DNA of 64,000 nt from Trichomonas vaginalis G3 (lineage: Eukaryota; Parabasalia; Trichomonadida; Trichomonadidae), in assembly GCF_026262505.1 (NCBI RefSeq), contig NC_067205.1, positions 22,415,585 to 22,479,584 of the forward strand. Reading direction: 5' to 3'. A program made the translations under genes and the position numbers. This document shows positions 1-9,236 of this stretch, piece after piece. How positions within the stretch are numbered: the stretch's first letter is position 1; every line of letters starts with the position of its first letter. Below the pieces are notes generated by a model. That model was not told where the DNA came from, searched no databases, and saw only the letters and a program-made list of their open reading frames with translations.

Positions 1-1292
1 GTTTGCACAATACAAAAACCTGTCGACTATTTGTTCCCATGCACCAACACCAAACATTACTTGAGGACCTCTTGCTTCCATAGATGTATAAATAGAACCT
101 ACTGGGTTCATTAAATCAAACATATGAGATATTATAGGATTGTCTCTTTTGAACTTAAAATATAGTGCAACTATTTCAGGTTTCTTCTGGTTTGTGTCAG
201 AATATTTTTTATAATATAATCTTATGTTTTCAGGGTAGGTAAAGTCTTGACTATAATATTTATTTCTGTCATCTTCATAATAGTATACTATTCTCGTTTT
301 TTCTATTGCATTATATCTTTTATATCTATAAAAATCTAAATATAATGTTAGCTTTTGTTCATCTACATGTGGTGTTCTGACGTCATCTCCATAGTCATAA
401 TAATATGGTGCTGGAGCTGGTCAGGCAATGTCATATCTGTCATTTCATAAACTCTTAAATATTTCTTTTGTTCGTCTCCATATAAGTTTAAGTAGCAGTT
501 GTTGTCTAATGGAACTTTAACTTGTGTACCATCGTTCTTTTTATAGCTTACATACATTTCATTGTTATTTTTCGGAATGAGTTTATACCGTATACCATTT
601 CTTAAGGACTGTACAAACTCCCATCTAAAATATTTGTTTTCTTCATTGACAGAAAAGTCACCAACAATAGTTTCAATATTTTTTGTTCCAACTAAACTTT
701 GGTATATTTCATTGACATATGTTTTATCTGCTTTCTTTTCAAGGCTAACGTTTAAGTCTGTTATTTCAGAAGATGTATGTGTATGTCCAACGGCACTTTT
801 CCTGTTTAAGGTTTCTTGTAAGTCTGTTATTTCAGATATAGAATGTGTATGAGTCTTTTTAGAATATTCGTTTTCAGCTCTTGTCACTTCACTTGACATT
901 TTATTGTCAACATATGTTTTGTCTGCTAGTTCAGGATGAGTATGTTCTTTTGTTGCATAAGCATTGTTAGCTCTTTCTTCTTCTTTTGCTATTGCATCGT
1001 CTACATATTCTTTGTCAGCTTTGTTGTCAACATCTGTTTTCAAAAGAAGTTCATTTATAGGTTTCTCGTTTAAAGTTCCTTTTGTTGGATTTATACAGAC
1101 AGTATGGTTCTTATTGTCTTGAAACAGAAACTCATCTGTCATTGGGTTTAATGTCAGTTTTAAGTTTCCTTCTTTCAATGACTCAGATATCTTAGAATAG
1201 TTTGAAAAGTTTGTTGTGTTCTTATTTAGAGCTTGCATAATGAGTTGTCGGTTGTGTTGTATTTCTCTCATAGACGCTGTTTCATTTGACAT
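1..1292 (-). pseudogene. Phage-type tail-fibre/collar-like protein of P0 (partial)
   Basis: Virion attachment-type protein of the element. The N-terminal two thirds carry repeated short motifs of the type KADKxYVD and HTHxxSEITDL, the stalk repeats seen in bacteriophage tail fibres. Toward the window edge the sequence encodes PVGSIYTSM followed by a W-x-Q-IVDRFLYC segment, matching the start of the collar-like C-terminal domain of the fibre genes at 29252-30283 and 48234-49280. The remainder lies outside the window. The start context has a T-rich stretch and AAAATG. The region is part of a broken fossil element. Receptor binding is inferred from the phage families, not shown. Confidence 0.65.
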
Positions 1293-1310
1293 TTTTATTC
1301 TAGATAAAAT

Positions 1311-2158
1311 ATGCTTCCAATAGAAAAAGAAAATTCAAGAGTTGCTACAACTAAACCATTAGATGAACTTTTTACTAATGTCGGTCAAAAGTTTGAGACA
1401 GAGACCGTAAAGCATGAAGGCTATCGTTTTGACTACCCATTAAGATGGCTAAGAGACCCATCTGTCACAAAAGCTATTGGCTTTCGTAGAATGAAGTTTG
1501 TGTCTGTAGAAGATAAAAGTTTTCCATTTATTGTAAGGTTTCATATAGATTATATATCTGAAGGGAAACGAAAAATGTGGGAAGAAATTGAGCTAATACA
1601 AGTTGACCTTTCATCTTCTCTACAGACTGCGTTAAAAATATAGAAGATAAAATAAATTCATGTTATGCAAAATATGCTGATGAATATGCAAATACCGAGA
1701 GCACACTTTATGTGAGAATTGTATATGACAAACAAAATTCACAAGTGTCATTTCAAATCTACGAAGACAATCCAAAGAAAGACGAACAAATATATACAGA
1801 ATTCACTGCAATGTCATGGTATTATTTGCAAAGAATGTTAAATCAGAAAGTCGAACTTCCTTTAGCAAATATTTACAGTCGATATGCAAGAGATGAACCA
1901 TATTTATTTAAAGATGTTTTCGACCCAGCTGCTATTATTGTTCATGCTTCATTTTCTGGCGCCCAAAACTCTTTCTTATGCTTGGCAAATGACTTTTACG
2001 AAAAACCTACAAAGTTATACGAACCACCAAGTGGAAGTATTTCAGACTTTCAAGTATGGTTTACTACAGATGGAAGAAAAAGAATAATTCCATTATACCA
2101 TGCGTTTTACTTAGAACTTAGTTTCATATACAACTACTATCGAACGGTAAAAATATAA
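1311..2158 (+). pseudogene. Virion-like protein region of P0, function unknown
   Basis: Region divergent from the fibre gene, sharing with it a short bidirectional T-rich spacer. It encodes a mixed alpha/beta protein ending with a segment of the pattern ISDFQVWFTTDGRK followed by a hydrophobic tail. A similar tail (EFWFKYPDGKK, then a hydrophobic end) is found in the unassigned minus-strand gene of P2 at 46999-47505 and its P1 counterpart at 31011-31505, which sit at the same place relative to the fibre gene. I therefore take it as the P0 version of that virion-cluster gene. No catalytic motif is visible. Belongs to a broken element. Confidence 0.4.
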
Positions 2159-2162
2159 TTTT

Positions 2163-2405
2163 TTAATACGGCTGAGGTGTTGGATTTGGTTGCCAACTAG
2201 ACTGTGGTGCAGGTTCAGGTTGTTGTATAACAGGAGCTTGTTCTTCTGGTTCAGGGTCTTTAGGTATAATACCAACAAACTGACCTACTCTTTTACCAAT
2301 ATTTTTGACTCCGTTCCAAATTCCTCTTCCTACGGTTTTTATTCCATTCCATATACCTCTTCCAACATTTCGAAAGAAGTTTCCTATCTTACTGAAGAAA
2401 CCCAT
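2163..2405 (-). CDS. Small amphipathic, membrane-active-like virion peptide of P0
   Basis: 80 residues: an N-terminal half made of repeated F/W-G-K amphipathic helices (IWNGIKTVG appears as a near-duplicate pair), then a Pro/Gln/Glu-rich tail. The composition resembles small membrane-active minor virion proteins (adenovirus pVI/pX-like in spirit) and the MAAGxFKKLW peptides of P1 and P2, which sit next to the capsid genes. The assignment is by composition and context only. The start ATG follows a T-rich tract, as for other genes of the element. Confidence 0.45.
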   Translation of the reverse strand: MGFFSKIGNFFRNVGRGIWNGIKTVGRGIWNGVKNIGKRVGQFVGIIPKDPEPEEQAPVIQQPEPAPQSSWQPNPTPQPY

Positions 2406-2474
2406 TTTACTATATGTAAAAATCTAATGTCCCGCCTAGTCTCTTACGTTTCCTGTTGAGTTCCATAGCATTCT

Positions 2475-2787
2475 TTAACTGGAGCTCATACATTCTGTTT
2501 CTCCTCTGGTAGAAAACATATTCTGGTCAACTCCTGTGTTCGCGTCATCTGCATAAAGTTGTTTATATCCCACTTCAGGGTTTGTATAAAACTCTTTCCA
2601 TCTCATATTTGCATACCATGGTGGCAAACCTAACGCAGCGTCATTTGACATGGCAGTTTGCATTTGTACATCTGTTGGCACTTGACCATAGTTTGCCATT
2701 GCAGTTTGTATTCTAACTTCATTTGGAATATTTCTCTGGGTTTGGTTGTCCAGGTTGCTGTGCATTCGCTAAGTTCTGTGCGTCCAT
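2475..2787 (-). pseudogene. Small Gln/Asn-rich protein region of P0, unknown
   Basis: Encodes a short protein with two near-repeats of the pattern Q(T/M)AM(A/S)N and a tail with several aromatic residues (WYANMRWKEFY). The ATG context (ATTTTTATCTAATATTAAATG) matches the element start signal. I do not recognise it. It lies between the amphipathic peptide and the methyltransferase and may be a small structural protein. Not whole. Confidence 0.3.
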
Positions 2788-2926
2788 TTAATATTAGATA
2801 AAAATATCTCTTACGAGTACATATACTGAACATTTGCAGGCATTGGTTCATCTTCATATTCTCTGTACTTTTCTGCCACGTCAAATAAATAAATGACACA
2901 ATGGAAAAAACCTAAAACAAGTAGTC

Positions 2927-3745
2927 CTATTTCAAACCACATTTACTTACTAATAAAATTTCTTTGTTATGACACTTTCTCCGGTTTATAGGACCTCTCT
3001 CATATTCTATCTTGTCATATCTAAACTCATAGTCATGTATGTCCTCTAACCATCTCATAACGGTTTCCAAACCACTTTTATCGGATGTAAAGTAAAAGCA
3101 TGGATGGTTATGTAAAACGTCTAAAGTTTCTAAAGAGTCTCTCAAAGTCCAGTCTACTTGGTATTGAAAATCCCATGTGTTATAGAACGGCGGGTCCACT
3201 ATAAAGAAAACATTTTCCTTGTCTTTATATTTTTCATACAACTCTGTCCAATGACATCTCACAAACTCTATACCCTCAATATATTTTTCTATGTCCTCTT
3301 TGAAAACATTTGTATAGTTAAGATATAAAACTTTTGACATAAGTGTTTCAATGTCATGAACTCTTATAGAACCACTATATAATAGTCTAGCAGATATACT
3401 ATCCCAGTCTATATATTCTGCTTTTTTCAAAACCTCTCTCACAATATTTTTCTTATCTAATGGTATACGTTCCATCTTACCTATAGGTATCTTTTCTTTT
3501 AACGCTTTCAATATATTGTTTGTGTCTGGTATATGTTTGAGACGGTCCATATAGTTGTCGAAGTCATTGCATATAATCTTTGAGTCAGGAAATATTGTAT
3601 GGCACAAATGGGATATATAGAAACTTCCACCGAACAAATCTACAAATGTTAGACCATTCGGTAGTTTCTTAAGTTCTCTCAATATAATATCTTTACATTT
3701 ACTCTTATTTCCAAAGAACGGTAACGGTGGTTTTGTAAAATTCAT
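2927..3745 (-). CDS. D12-class adenine-N6 DNA methyltransferase
   Basis: 272 residues, close to the usual Dam-family length. It would transfer a methyl group from S-adenosylmethionine to adenine N6 in DNA. Visible motifs: PPLPFFGNKS near the N-terminus (motif X, AdoMet side), FVDLFGGSF at about residue 34 (motif I, AdoMet binding), FIVDPPFY at about residue 180 (motif IV, DPPY class), and a C-terminal NRRKCHNKEILLVS segment typical of D12 enzymes. The gene starts with the element-type context TTTTTATATATATATAAATG. Probably it modifies element DNA or marks self versus host. Trichomonads are reported to contain adenine-N6 methylation; a link to this enzyme is inference. Looks whole. Confidence 0.85.
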   Translation of the reverse strand: MNFTKPPLPFFGNKSKCKDIILRELKKLPNGLTFVDLFGGSFYISHLCHTIFPDSKIICNDFDNYMDRLKHIPDTNNILKALKEKIPIGKMERIPLDKKNIVREVLKKAEYIDWDSISARLLYSGSIRVHDIETLMSKVLYLNYTNVFKEDIEKYIEGIEFVRCHWTELYEKYKDKENVFFIVDPPFYNTWDFQYQVDWTLRDSLETLDVLHNHPCFYFTSDKSGLETVMRWLEDIHDYEFRYDKIEYERGPINRRKCHNKEILLVSKCGLK

Positions 3746-3841
3746 TTATATATATATAAAAATGTTTTTTCCCTGAAAAGTGACAGAAAAGTGACAAAAC
3801 ATGAAAACATATATAATTTGTGAAAAGCGACACATTATATA

Positions 3842-3946
3842 ATGTTTTCGACCCAGAAGAAGGCTTCTTCCCAGAAGCAATGGAGGAAGAAGAAGAGTCC
3901 TCTGAATAAAAACTTCATTTATACTAAACATCAACATCAGGGCTAG
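3842..3946 (+). CDS. Very small basic peptide of P0 (doubtful)
   Basis: 34 codons, with about a third of residues Lys or Arg (KKASSQKQWRKKK) and no acidic residue. It could be a core, DNA-condensing peptide of the virion type, or only chance. It sits at the outer end of the element beyond the methyltransferase, on the opposite strand, and its last codons run into the GC-rich hairpin at 3940. No homologue is recognised. Confidence 0.25.
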   Translation: MFSTQKKASSQKQWRKKKSPLNKNFIYTKHQHQG

Positions 3947-3970
3947 AAGGCACGAAGTGCCTGGAAGCCC
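3940..3970. repeat. GC-rich nested mini-hairpin
   Basis: Outer arms GGGCT and AGCCC enclose an inner 5-bp stem GGCAC/GTGCC with the loop gaa. It stands out as a GC island in AT-rich DNA and matches the 5-bp-stem, 3-nt-loop design of the other mini-hairpins at 16316, 17219 and 48257. Confidence 0.6.
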
Positions 3971-3976
3971 CACTAC

Positions 3977-4389
3977 CTTTTTTTTTTTTTTTTTTTTGAA
4001 ACAGCGTTATCTATCAGTCATACATTATAATACATGAGTATTGCATAATGAATTGAATTGAGTTCAATAGTTTTCAATTTTGAAAGATAAATTGACTGAA
4101 TTTAATTTTTTATGGCAAATTAGATCCACGCTTGTTATTCAGTAGATCATTAAAACGAGCGAATTCATTAAAATATCTATTTTTTCAATGAATTCAAATT
4201 GAATTTGCAAAATCAAAAACTGAAATAACGCAAATCTACTCAGTTCATGGTCCTTGATAACATTTATATGGAGAATTCACATGAGCAGTTGAGAAAATGA
4301 AGTCATCACTTGAAAATCATAAAAACTCTGTCAACAAATTGAGCAGGATTGAGAACTGACATCATTTCTCGAAATGTTCGTACGGCAAC
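3977..4389. other. Junction between P0 and the protease remnant
   Basis: Starts with a run of about 19 T, then AT-rich DNA with no convincing gene. Just before 4390 the protease homology fades: the signal peptide and first part of the propeptide expected there are absent or scrambled. No promoter element recognised. Confidence 0.5.
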
Positions 4390-5247
4390 ATGTTCACAGG
4401 TGAAGAGTACCAGACACGCCTTGGCATCTGGCTCTCCAACAAGCGCCTTGTCCAGGAGCACAATCGTGCTAACCTCGGCTTCACAGTAGCTCTTAACAAG
4501 CTCGCCCACCTTACACCAGCCGAATACAGATCCCTCCTTGGCTTCCGCATGTCCAAGAAGCAATTCAAGGCTACAGCTTCTAACGCCGTCGCTGCCGACT
4601 CTTGCGACTGGCGCCAGCAGGGAAAGGTCAACCCAGTCAAGAACCAGGGCCAATGCGGCTCATGCTGGGCTTTCTCCACAGTCCAGGCTCAGGAATCACA
4701 GTATGCCATCGCTCACGGCCAACTCCAGTCCCTTTCTGAGCAGAACCTTGTTGACTGCGTTACAGAATGCTATGGCTGCAATGGTGGTCTCATGACAGCT
4801 GCTTACGACTATGTTATCAGAAACCAGAAGGGCAAGTTCATGTTAGAAGATGACTATCCATACACAGCTCGTGATGGCTCCTGCAAGTTCGATTCAAAGA
4901 AGGGAACATCAAATGTTGCTTCCTATGTTACAGTTAATGAAGGTGATGAAAAGGATCTCGCTAAGAAGGTTTCAACATTAGGCCCGGCTGCTATCGCTAT
5001 CGATGCTTCTGCTTGGTCATTCCAGCTTTACTCCTCTGGCATTTATGATGAATCCGCTTGCTCCTCTGTCAACCTCGACCACGGTGTTGGCTGCGTTGGC
5101 TACGGCACACAAGGCTCAAAGAACTACTGGATTGTCCGCAACTCATGGGGCGAATCTTGGGGTGAGAAGGGCTACATCCGCATGATCAAGGACAAGAACA
5201 ACCAGTGCGGTGAAGCTACAATGGCTTGCATCCCACAGTCTAAGTAA
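4390..5247 (+). pseudogene. Papain/cathepsin L-like cysteine protease, 5'-truncated
   Basis: Family C1A peptidase, lysosomal/secreted in trichomonads. 285 codons remain; trichomonad family members are usually about 305-315 with a signal peptide. Residues 1-60 are most of the I29 inhibitory propeptide (the EYQTRLGIW...KRLVQEHN helix). The mature enzyme begins near residue 70. Catalytic Gln86, Cys92 (QGQCGSCWAF), His231 (LDHGVGCVGYG) and Asn251 (NSWGESWG) are all present. The first ATG lies inside the propeptide and no in-frame signal peptide precedes it: an in-frame stop lies at 4357. Codon use is markedly C-rich at third positions, unlike the neighbours, as in highly expressed trichomonad genes. 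So the catalytic part looks sound but the 5' end and promoter are lost, perhaps through the rearrangement that placed P0 here. Confidence 0.85.
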
Positions 5248-5726
5248 GAAAATTACTTTAATAAATAATAACAAATTTAGTTATTCATTTTTCTTCTTTT
5301 TATAATAATATTTGATGTAATCCTCTTGAAATCTAAATTGATTGAGCCATATATATCTATGCCTAGTAAATCATCTATAAACACTATCTCATCACATAAA
5401 CAAGAACAAATTCTGAGAATAACAATGAGAAATCAACTACAATCTAGATTAGTAAACAACAATACATTATTTATTCAACAAATTGTTTGATTGAATTCAT
5501 TTGTATCCGGATTGGTTGTAAATAGTACTAGAAATGAATCATATCAATTTTAATTCGTCTAAAAACAATAATTATATATTATCTTGAGTTATTAAGGAAA
5601 GATTTTGAATGGAAAGATGTAAATTCTGTAGAAGAAGCATTATTAGTATAAGTTATATTCAAAATTATGTTGATGATGAACATATCGATACATTATTATA
5701 GATTTCATTTCATTTTTTTTCATTGA
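5248..5726. other. Intergenic, AT-rich
   Basis: No coding, RNA or repeat signal seen apart from the initiator just before 5727. Confidence 0.5.
5720..5724 (+). promoter_or_regulatory. Initiator (Inr), TCATT
   Basis: TCATT two bases before the ATG at 5727 fits the trichomonad initiator TCA(T/C)(T/A), giving a very short leader. Confidence 0.45.
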
Positions 5727-6488
5727 ATGAATCAAGAAAATGAAAGTCAAAATCAACCTCATCAATCAATTTTTACTAGCTATTTTACATTCTTACCAGA
5801 TAGAAGGGAAACACCAAATTCAACTGTTGATCAATCAGAAGATATTCAACAATTATTACAAATTATAAAACAAATTAAAAGACCAACAAATACTAATAAT
5901 ACCCCAGCCCAACCAGAAAAGCCTACTATTGAAACAAATAAAACGCAGGAAAATTCATCAATTCCACTTCCAAGATTTCCTCCTGTCGCAACAACGATAA
6001 ATCAACCACAACATAAAGAAGTTATTGATTTAACTATTGATTTACAAGATGATAGTGAACCAAATAGCTCTGATAAAGCATTTTCAGGTTCAAAATCTGA
6101 AACCTCTACTAAAGACATAAAAGATTTGGATCATAAAGATGATAAATCAAATAAACCAAGCACCTCTTCAAAATCACCAGATACAAATTCATTAATGAAT
6201 TCCGCGAAAAAAGATCAGAAAGATTCGAAAAAAGACAAAAAGGAGAAAAGAGGAATAGATTTAGAGCAGGAAGATGAAAAGTTCAACAAGCTTGTTGAGT
6301 CTAAATTGCAAGTTTCTAGCGATGAAGCAAAATATAAAATCCTTGGAGCAAGAAAAATCAACAACGAGTTGAATTTCGCAGTTATTCATCCAGATGGAAA
6401 TATTTATTGGTTTACTAATGATGAAATGAAAGTTTATCATTTGGGCTTACTATTTCAGTTCTACGAGAACAATTTGGTAATTAACTGA
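5727..6488 (+). CDS. Chromo-shadow-like domain protein with SUMO-interacting motif
   Basis: 253 residues. Residues 1-185 are disordered: Asn/Gln/Ser-rich, then a Lys/Asp/Ser-rich stretch at 115-180. A classical SUMO-interacting motif, VIDLT followed by an acidic DLQDDSE, lies at 99-111. Residues 202-250 (YKILGARKINNELNFAVIHP to LGLLFQFYENNL) follow the chromo-shadow pattern of HP1: I-x-GA, a beta strand ending in a D-G turn, and the final helix with FYE. HP1 chromo-shadow domains dimerise and recruit chromatin partners, so a nuclear, heterochromatin-linked role is inferred. No N-terminal chromodomain is present, so it cannot read methyl-lysine by itself. Confidence 0.6.
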   Translation: MNQENESQNQPHQSIFTSYFTFLPDRRETPNSTVDQSEDIQQLLQIIKQIKRPTNTNNTPAQPEKPTIETNKTQENSSIPLPRFPPVATTINQPQHKEVIDLTIDLQDDSEPNSSDKAFSGSKSETSTKDIKDLDHKDDKSNKPSTSSKSPDTNSLMNSAKKDQKDSKKDKKEKRGIDLEQEDEKFNKLVESKLQVSSDEAKYKILGARKINNELNFAVIHPDGNIYWFTNDEMKVYHLGLLFQFYENNLVIN

Positions 6489-6793
6489 ACTTAAACAAGC
6501 AACAAAATGAAATTGCTCGTTCGAAAGCTCATGAAAAACCATTTATTAGGCAAATTATTTTCATTTTCATAATTACTTTTATTTTATTGACCAGCTTACG
6601 CTTCTTTATTTACAATCATATTATTTCTTTATATTTGTTTGGTAGAATTTATATAAAAATTATTTTTTTCATAAAAAGAGTTAATTGACTTTCTATGACA
6701 TTTTCAAAAAGGCAGAGATGAGAGAAATCTCATATGCAAGAGGTATAAAAGAAGCGACGTTTTATTAATTTTTAATCTATGCAAAATAAAGTT
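6489..6793. other. Convergent intergenic spacer
   Basis: AT-rich spacer between the 3' ends of two convergent genes; no feature recognised. Confidence 0.5.
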
Positions 6794-7018
6794 TTACTCA
6801 GCCTTCTTGTCAAGAACGATGACTTCGAGGGACTCTGGGATTGAGTTCTGGACAAGTTCAACAAACTTTGGCTTGACTGTAAGTGTGTAGAGATACTTTG
6901 TTGTGCGGAGTTTGAACTTTGTGTTGTCGTCAGCAGCCTTTTTGACCTTGACCCACTTGGCATCAGAGCGAGCGGCGAGGGCAAGAAATTCCTTTGGTGT
7001 GGTGACTTGCTTTGGCAT
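6794..7018 (-). CDS. RPL38: Ribosomal protein eL38 (60S subunit)
   Basis: 74 residues, the normal eL38 length (about 70). The hallmark N-terminus is MPKQVTTPKEFLALAARSDA, then the K-V-K-K...TKFKLRTTKYLYTL core, with a C-terminus matching the family. I chose the internal Met at 7018 because the reading frame upstream (17 codons) has no similarity and eL38 begins with MP(K/R). A structural component of the large ribosomal subunit in the cytoplasm. Confidence 0.93.
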   Translation of the reverse strand: MPKQVTTPKEFLALAARSDAKWVKVKKAADDNTKFKLRTTKYLYTLTVKPKFVELVQNSIPESLEVIVLDKKAE

Positions 7019-7157
7019 TAAGGTAAAGACCGACCAAATCCACTTTACGAAACCGTTATCAAAAAACAAATTTCCATTTTGGTAAGATGAATCGATACTA
7101 CGCTTAGAATGGATAATATTTCCCGCTGGAAATTCTCAAAATAATCTAAAATTTTAA

Positions 7158-7162
7158 TCATA
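7158..7162 (+). promoter_or_regulatory. Initiator (Inr), TCATA
   Basis: TCATA lies 8 bases before the ATG at 7171 and fits the trichomonad initiator consensus. Confidence 0.4.
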
Positions 7163-7170
7163 ATGAAATT

Positions 7171-8196
7171 ATGGCAGAAGAGGAGGGCTTTGTAAGACCT
7201 GTTAAACCTCCTCAGCCAAAATTTGAAAATCAAAATATGTCTATTTCCAATCCGAGAAAGAAATACCTTACTAGATCAAGCGAGAATTTTTTTTCTCCAA
7301 AAAAAGAAGAAGTTCTTTCATCATCCTCAGAAGAAGATGAAGATATGGACTTCAAATTTGAGTTAAATGAGCTTGAAAAGAAATATAACGTTTATCCTTC
7401 GAGTGATGAAGATAACGAAAATGAAGAAGAGGAAGTAGACAGACTTTTACAATTAAGAAGAGAATATACTAGATTAGTATCAGAATTAAAGGAGCAAAAA
7501 CAGAAAATTTCAGCACAAAACCAAACAAAATTAAATGCTGACGTAAAATATATGCGAGAAATGATATTCTTTATGAATAAATCCATTGACCACCAAATAT
7601 CACAGACAAATTTGAATAAAGGCATCCTAAATCAAATGAAACAACCGAATGATTACTCAATCAAGCTTAATGAAATATCTAAACAATCAGTAAAGATATT
7701 TTCTCTTGCTTATGAACAAATAGATCTACTCCGAGGGATAATAGAAAGATCTTCTAATAAATCTTTTGTTGAAAACGTCAACATTGTTTTATCAGAGAAA
7801 GAAGACGAATTACAAAAGCTACAAGAACAGAAAGAAGAACTTGCAGCAGAATTAGCAGATTTGAAGGAAAAATTCACAGCTCAATCTGAATTTATTCAAA
7901 AACAGAAATTTAAACGTGAAACATCGAAGTTTGAGGAGCAACTTATGAAAGATTATCGCGAAAATCTACAAAATATAAGAGATTTCTCCAATTTAGCACT
8001 TACAGAGATTGTTACTCCTCCATCATTTGCAAAACGATCTGCTCCCACCACTAGAAAATCAACAGCCAAACCAATAATCAGTTTCCCAAAGGTTGGGCAA
8101 CAAAATAAAATCCGGAACGTTTCTCTCCCTCCTTTCACCAAATTGCAAGGATTTGGAGCCAATATGGACGACCCAGATAGCTATTCAGACGAATAA
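7171..8196 (+). CDS. Coiled-coil protein, unknown function
   Basis: 341 residues. N-terminus (1-45) is Pro/basic and looks disordered. Residues 46-85 are very acidic with Ser/Glu/Asp runs. Two long heptad stretches, about 85-110 and 205-270 (KEDELQKLQEQKEELAAELADLKEKF), predict coiled coils. The C-terminal 70 residues are basic and Ser/Thr/Pro-rich. No enzyme motif. Probably a structural or scaffold protein, for example cytoskeletal. The upstream TCATA initiator supports it as an expressed host gene. Confidence 0.7.
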   Translation: MAEEEGFVRPVKPPQPKFENQNMSISNPRKKYLTRSSENFFSPKKEEVLSSSSEEDEDMDFKFELNELEKKYNVYPSSDEDNENEEEEVDRLLQLRREYTRLVSELKEQKQKISAQNQTKLNADVKYMREMIFFMNKSIDHQISQTNLNKGILNQMKQPNDYSIKLNEISKQSVKIFSLAYEQIDLLRGIIERSSNKSFVENVNIVLSEKEDELQKLQEQKEELAAELADLKEKFTAQSEFIQKQKFKRETSKFEEQLMKDYRENLQNIRDFSNLALTEIVTPPSFAKRSAPTTRKSTAKPIISFPKVGQQNKIRNVSLPPFTKLQGFGANMDDPDSYSDE

Positions 8197-8666
8197 TCAT
8201 GTTAATTGTTTTTAATCAAACTAAACTTTTGTTTATTTTTTCGAAAATTTCATAATTAGTTTTTTCTTGACTGATATCCTAAAATTATAAAGCGCTTCGT
8301 TTAAATAAATTTACTGTAGTTATATTTTCTTTATCCGAAAAGATATCGTTTGATAATTTGAAAAATTTGAAATCATTTTTTTTGAGTTTCTGACCAATAT
8401 GGAAGCGCAATGCAATATGGGGACAATCAAACAATATTCCAAGAATATAAAGTCTGAAAAGCAATGGAAAACAAAAATGTTATATATCTTCATGAATTTA
8501 ATCAAGCGATTCATAAGAATGTAATCATGGAATAAGTAAAATTCGATGTGGTATTATTAAAGTGTTAATTTGAAGGTCAGATTTTTTTTGTTGGAAAATA
8601 ATTTTTTTGCGATTAAATTTATTTTAAATGTTTACATTTTAATGTACCGAGAAGTCATGGAATAAT
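8197..8666. other. Convergent intergenic spacer
   Basis: AT-rich spacer between convergent 3' ends. Reading frames here are short and compositionally random; no RNA gene recognised. Confidence 0.5.
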
Positions 8667-9215
8667 TTAAATCTTAACACCACCCTTCTGGCCTTCGGCT
8701 GGAACAGAAACTGTGCCCATTGGGATGGCATCAAGCTGTATTTCAGCATCAGCTTCATTTTCAGCTTCGAGAGCAGCAAGAAGATCATCAGCGCCAGCCT
8801 GGGCCTCAAGGTCATCTTCACCTGTTAATAATTGGTTAGCAGCAGCCATCTTTGTCTTAAGGCCATCCATCTTTGTACGCTGAGCAGAAACCTTCTGAAC
8901 ATCAACTGCAGCAACGTTCTTTTCAAGTCCGGATGTAGCCATTTGCATATTTTTAGACATCTGAGCTGCAACGGCACCTGCACGTAAATCTGTAGCGTAG
9001 CCATTTGTTGTAGCAGCAGAGTGGAGAAGCTGCTGAGCCTGGACTTCATAGCGGGTAGCGTTTTGTGCGTAAAGTTGAGCTGCTGGGCGATTTCCTTTCT
9101 TTAAAGCGGCTTTAGCCTTAGCCTTTTCCTTAGCTGCTTCCTTCATCATTCTCTTAGCTTCGTTCTCAAGCTGCTTTGATTGCATCTTGAGTTGGAAAGA
9201 GTTTTTGTCCATCAT
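8667..9215 (-). CDS. CHMP1/Did2 (ESCRT-III, Snf7 family)
   Basis: 182 residues, typical of CHMP1 (about 196). N-terminus DKNSFQLKMQSKQLENEAKRM and the basic alpha-1 helix, then KKGNRPAAQLYAQNATRYEVQAQQLL, match CHMP1/Did2 closely (family pattern: LQKN...ARVYAENAIRKKNE). The middle AAQMSKNMQMATSGLEKNVAAVDVQKVSAQ equals the CHMP1 VTKNMAQVTKAL...MDLQKVS block. The acidic C-terminal half holds the autoinhibitory and MIT-interacting region. It would act on endosomal membranes, recruiting Vps4. The Met at 9215 is preferred because the initiator TCATTTT lies just before it; an in-frame Met at 9236 is upstream of that initiator. Confidence 0.88.
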   Translation of the reverse strand: MMDKNSFQLKMQSKQLENEAKRMMKEAAKEKAKAKAALKKGNRPAAQLYAQNATRYEVQAQQLLHSAATTNGYATDLRAGAVAAQMSKNMQMATSGLEKNVAAVDVQKVSAQRTKMDGLKTKMAAANQLLTGEDDLEAQAGADDLLAALEAENEADAEIQLDAIPMGTVSVPAEGQKGGVKI

Positions 9216-9220
9216 CTTGA

Positions 9221-9227
9221 AAAATGA
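9221..9227 (-). promoter_or_regulatory. Initiator (Inr) of the CHMP1 gene
   Basis: On the minus strand TCATTTT followed by TCAAG and the ATG. It fits the trichomonad initiator and decides the start at 9215. Confidence 0.5.
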
Positions 9228-9236
9228 ATATTTCAC

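Larger units (their letters stand above)
1..3976. mobile_element. Polinton/Maverick-type element P0, partial (right-hand part)
   Basis: A block of genes unlike the host genes: phage-like fibre, small virion-like proteins, an amphipathic Lys/Gly-rich peptide and a D12-class DNA methyltransferase. The gene types and the T-rich TAAATG start contexts match those of the two complete Polintons later in the window, so I assign it to the same class. It is a different lineage: its proteins are only distantly similar and the AGTAGTA terminus is not found. The left end is outside the window. The right end is set near the T-tract at 3978 but no terminal repeat can be proved with one end missing. The visible part is broken, with a few breaks. 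The packaging ATPase, capsid, polymerase and integrase are not in view. Confidence 0.7.

Noticed and set aside
1-3976. Bacterial or phage contamination suggested by the fibre and Dam-type genes
   Set aside because: Related fibre genes lie inside P1 and P2, which have TIRs and target duplications in host DNA, and base composition and start signals match those elements.
3978-3996. T-run as poly(A) tail of a retroposon
   Set aside because: No target duplication or reverse-transcriptase remnant found; kept only as a boundary marker of P0.
4306-4679. Two minus-strand frames over the protease
   Set aside because: They mirror the C-rich protease coding sequence and have no similarity of their own.
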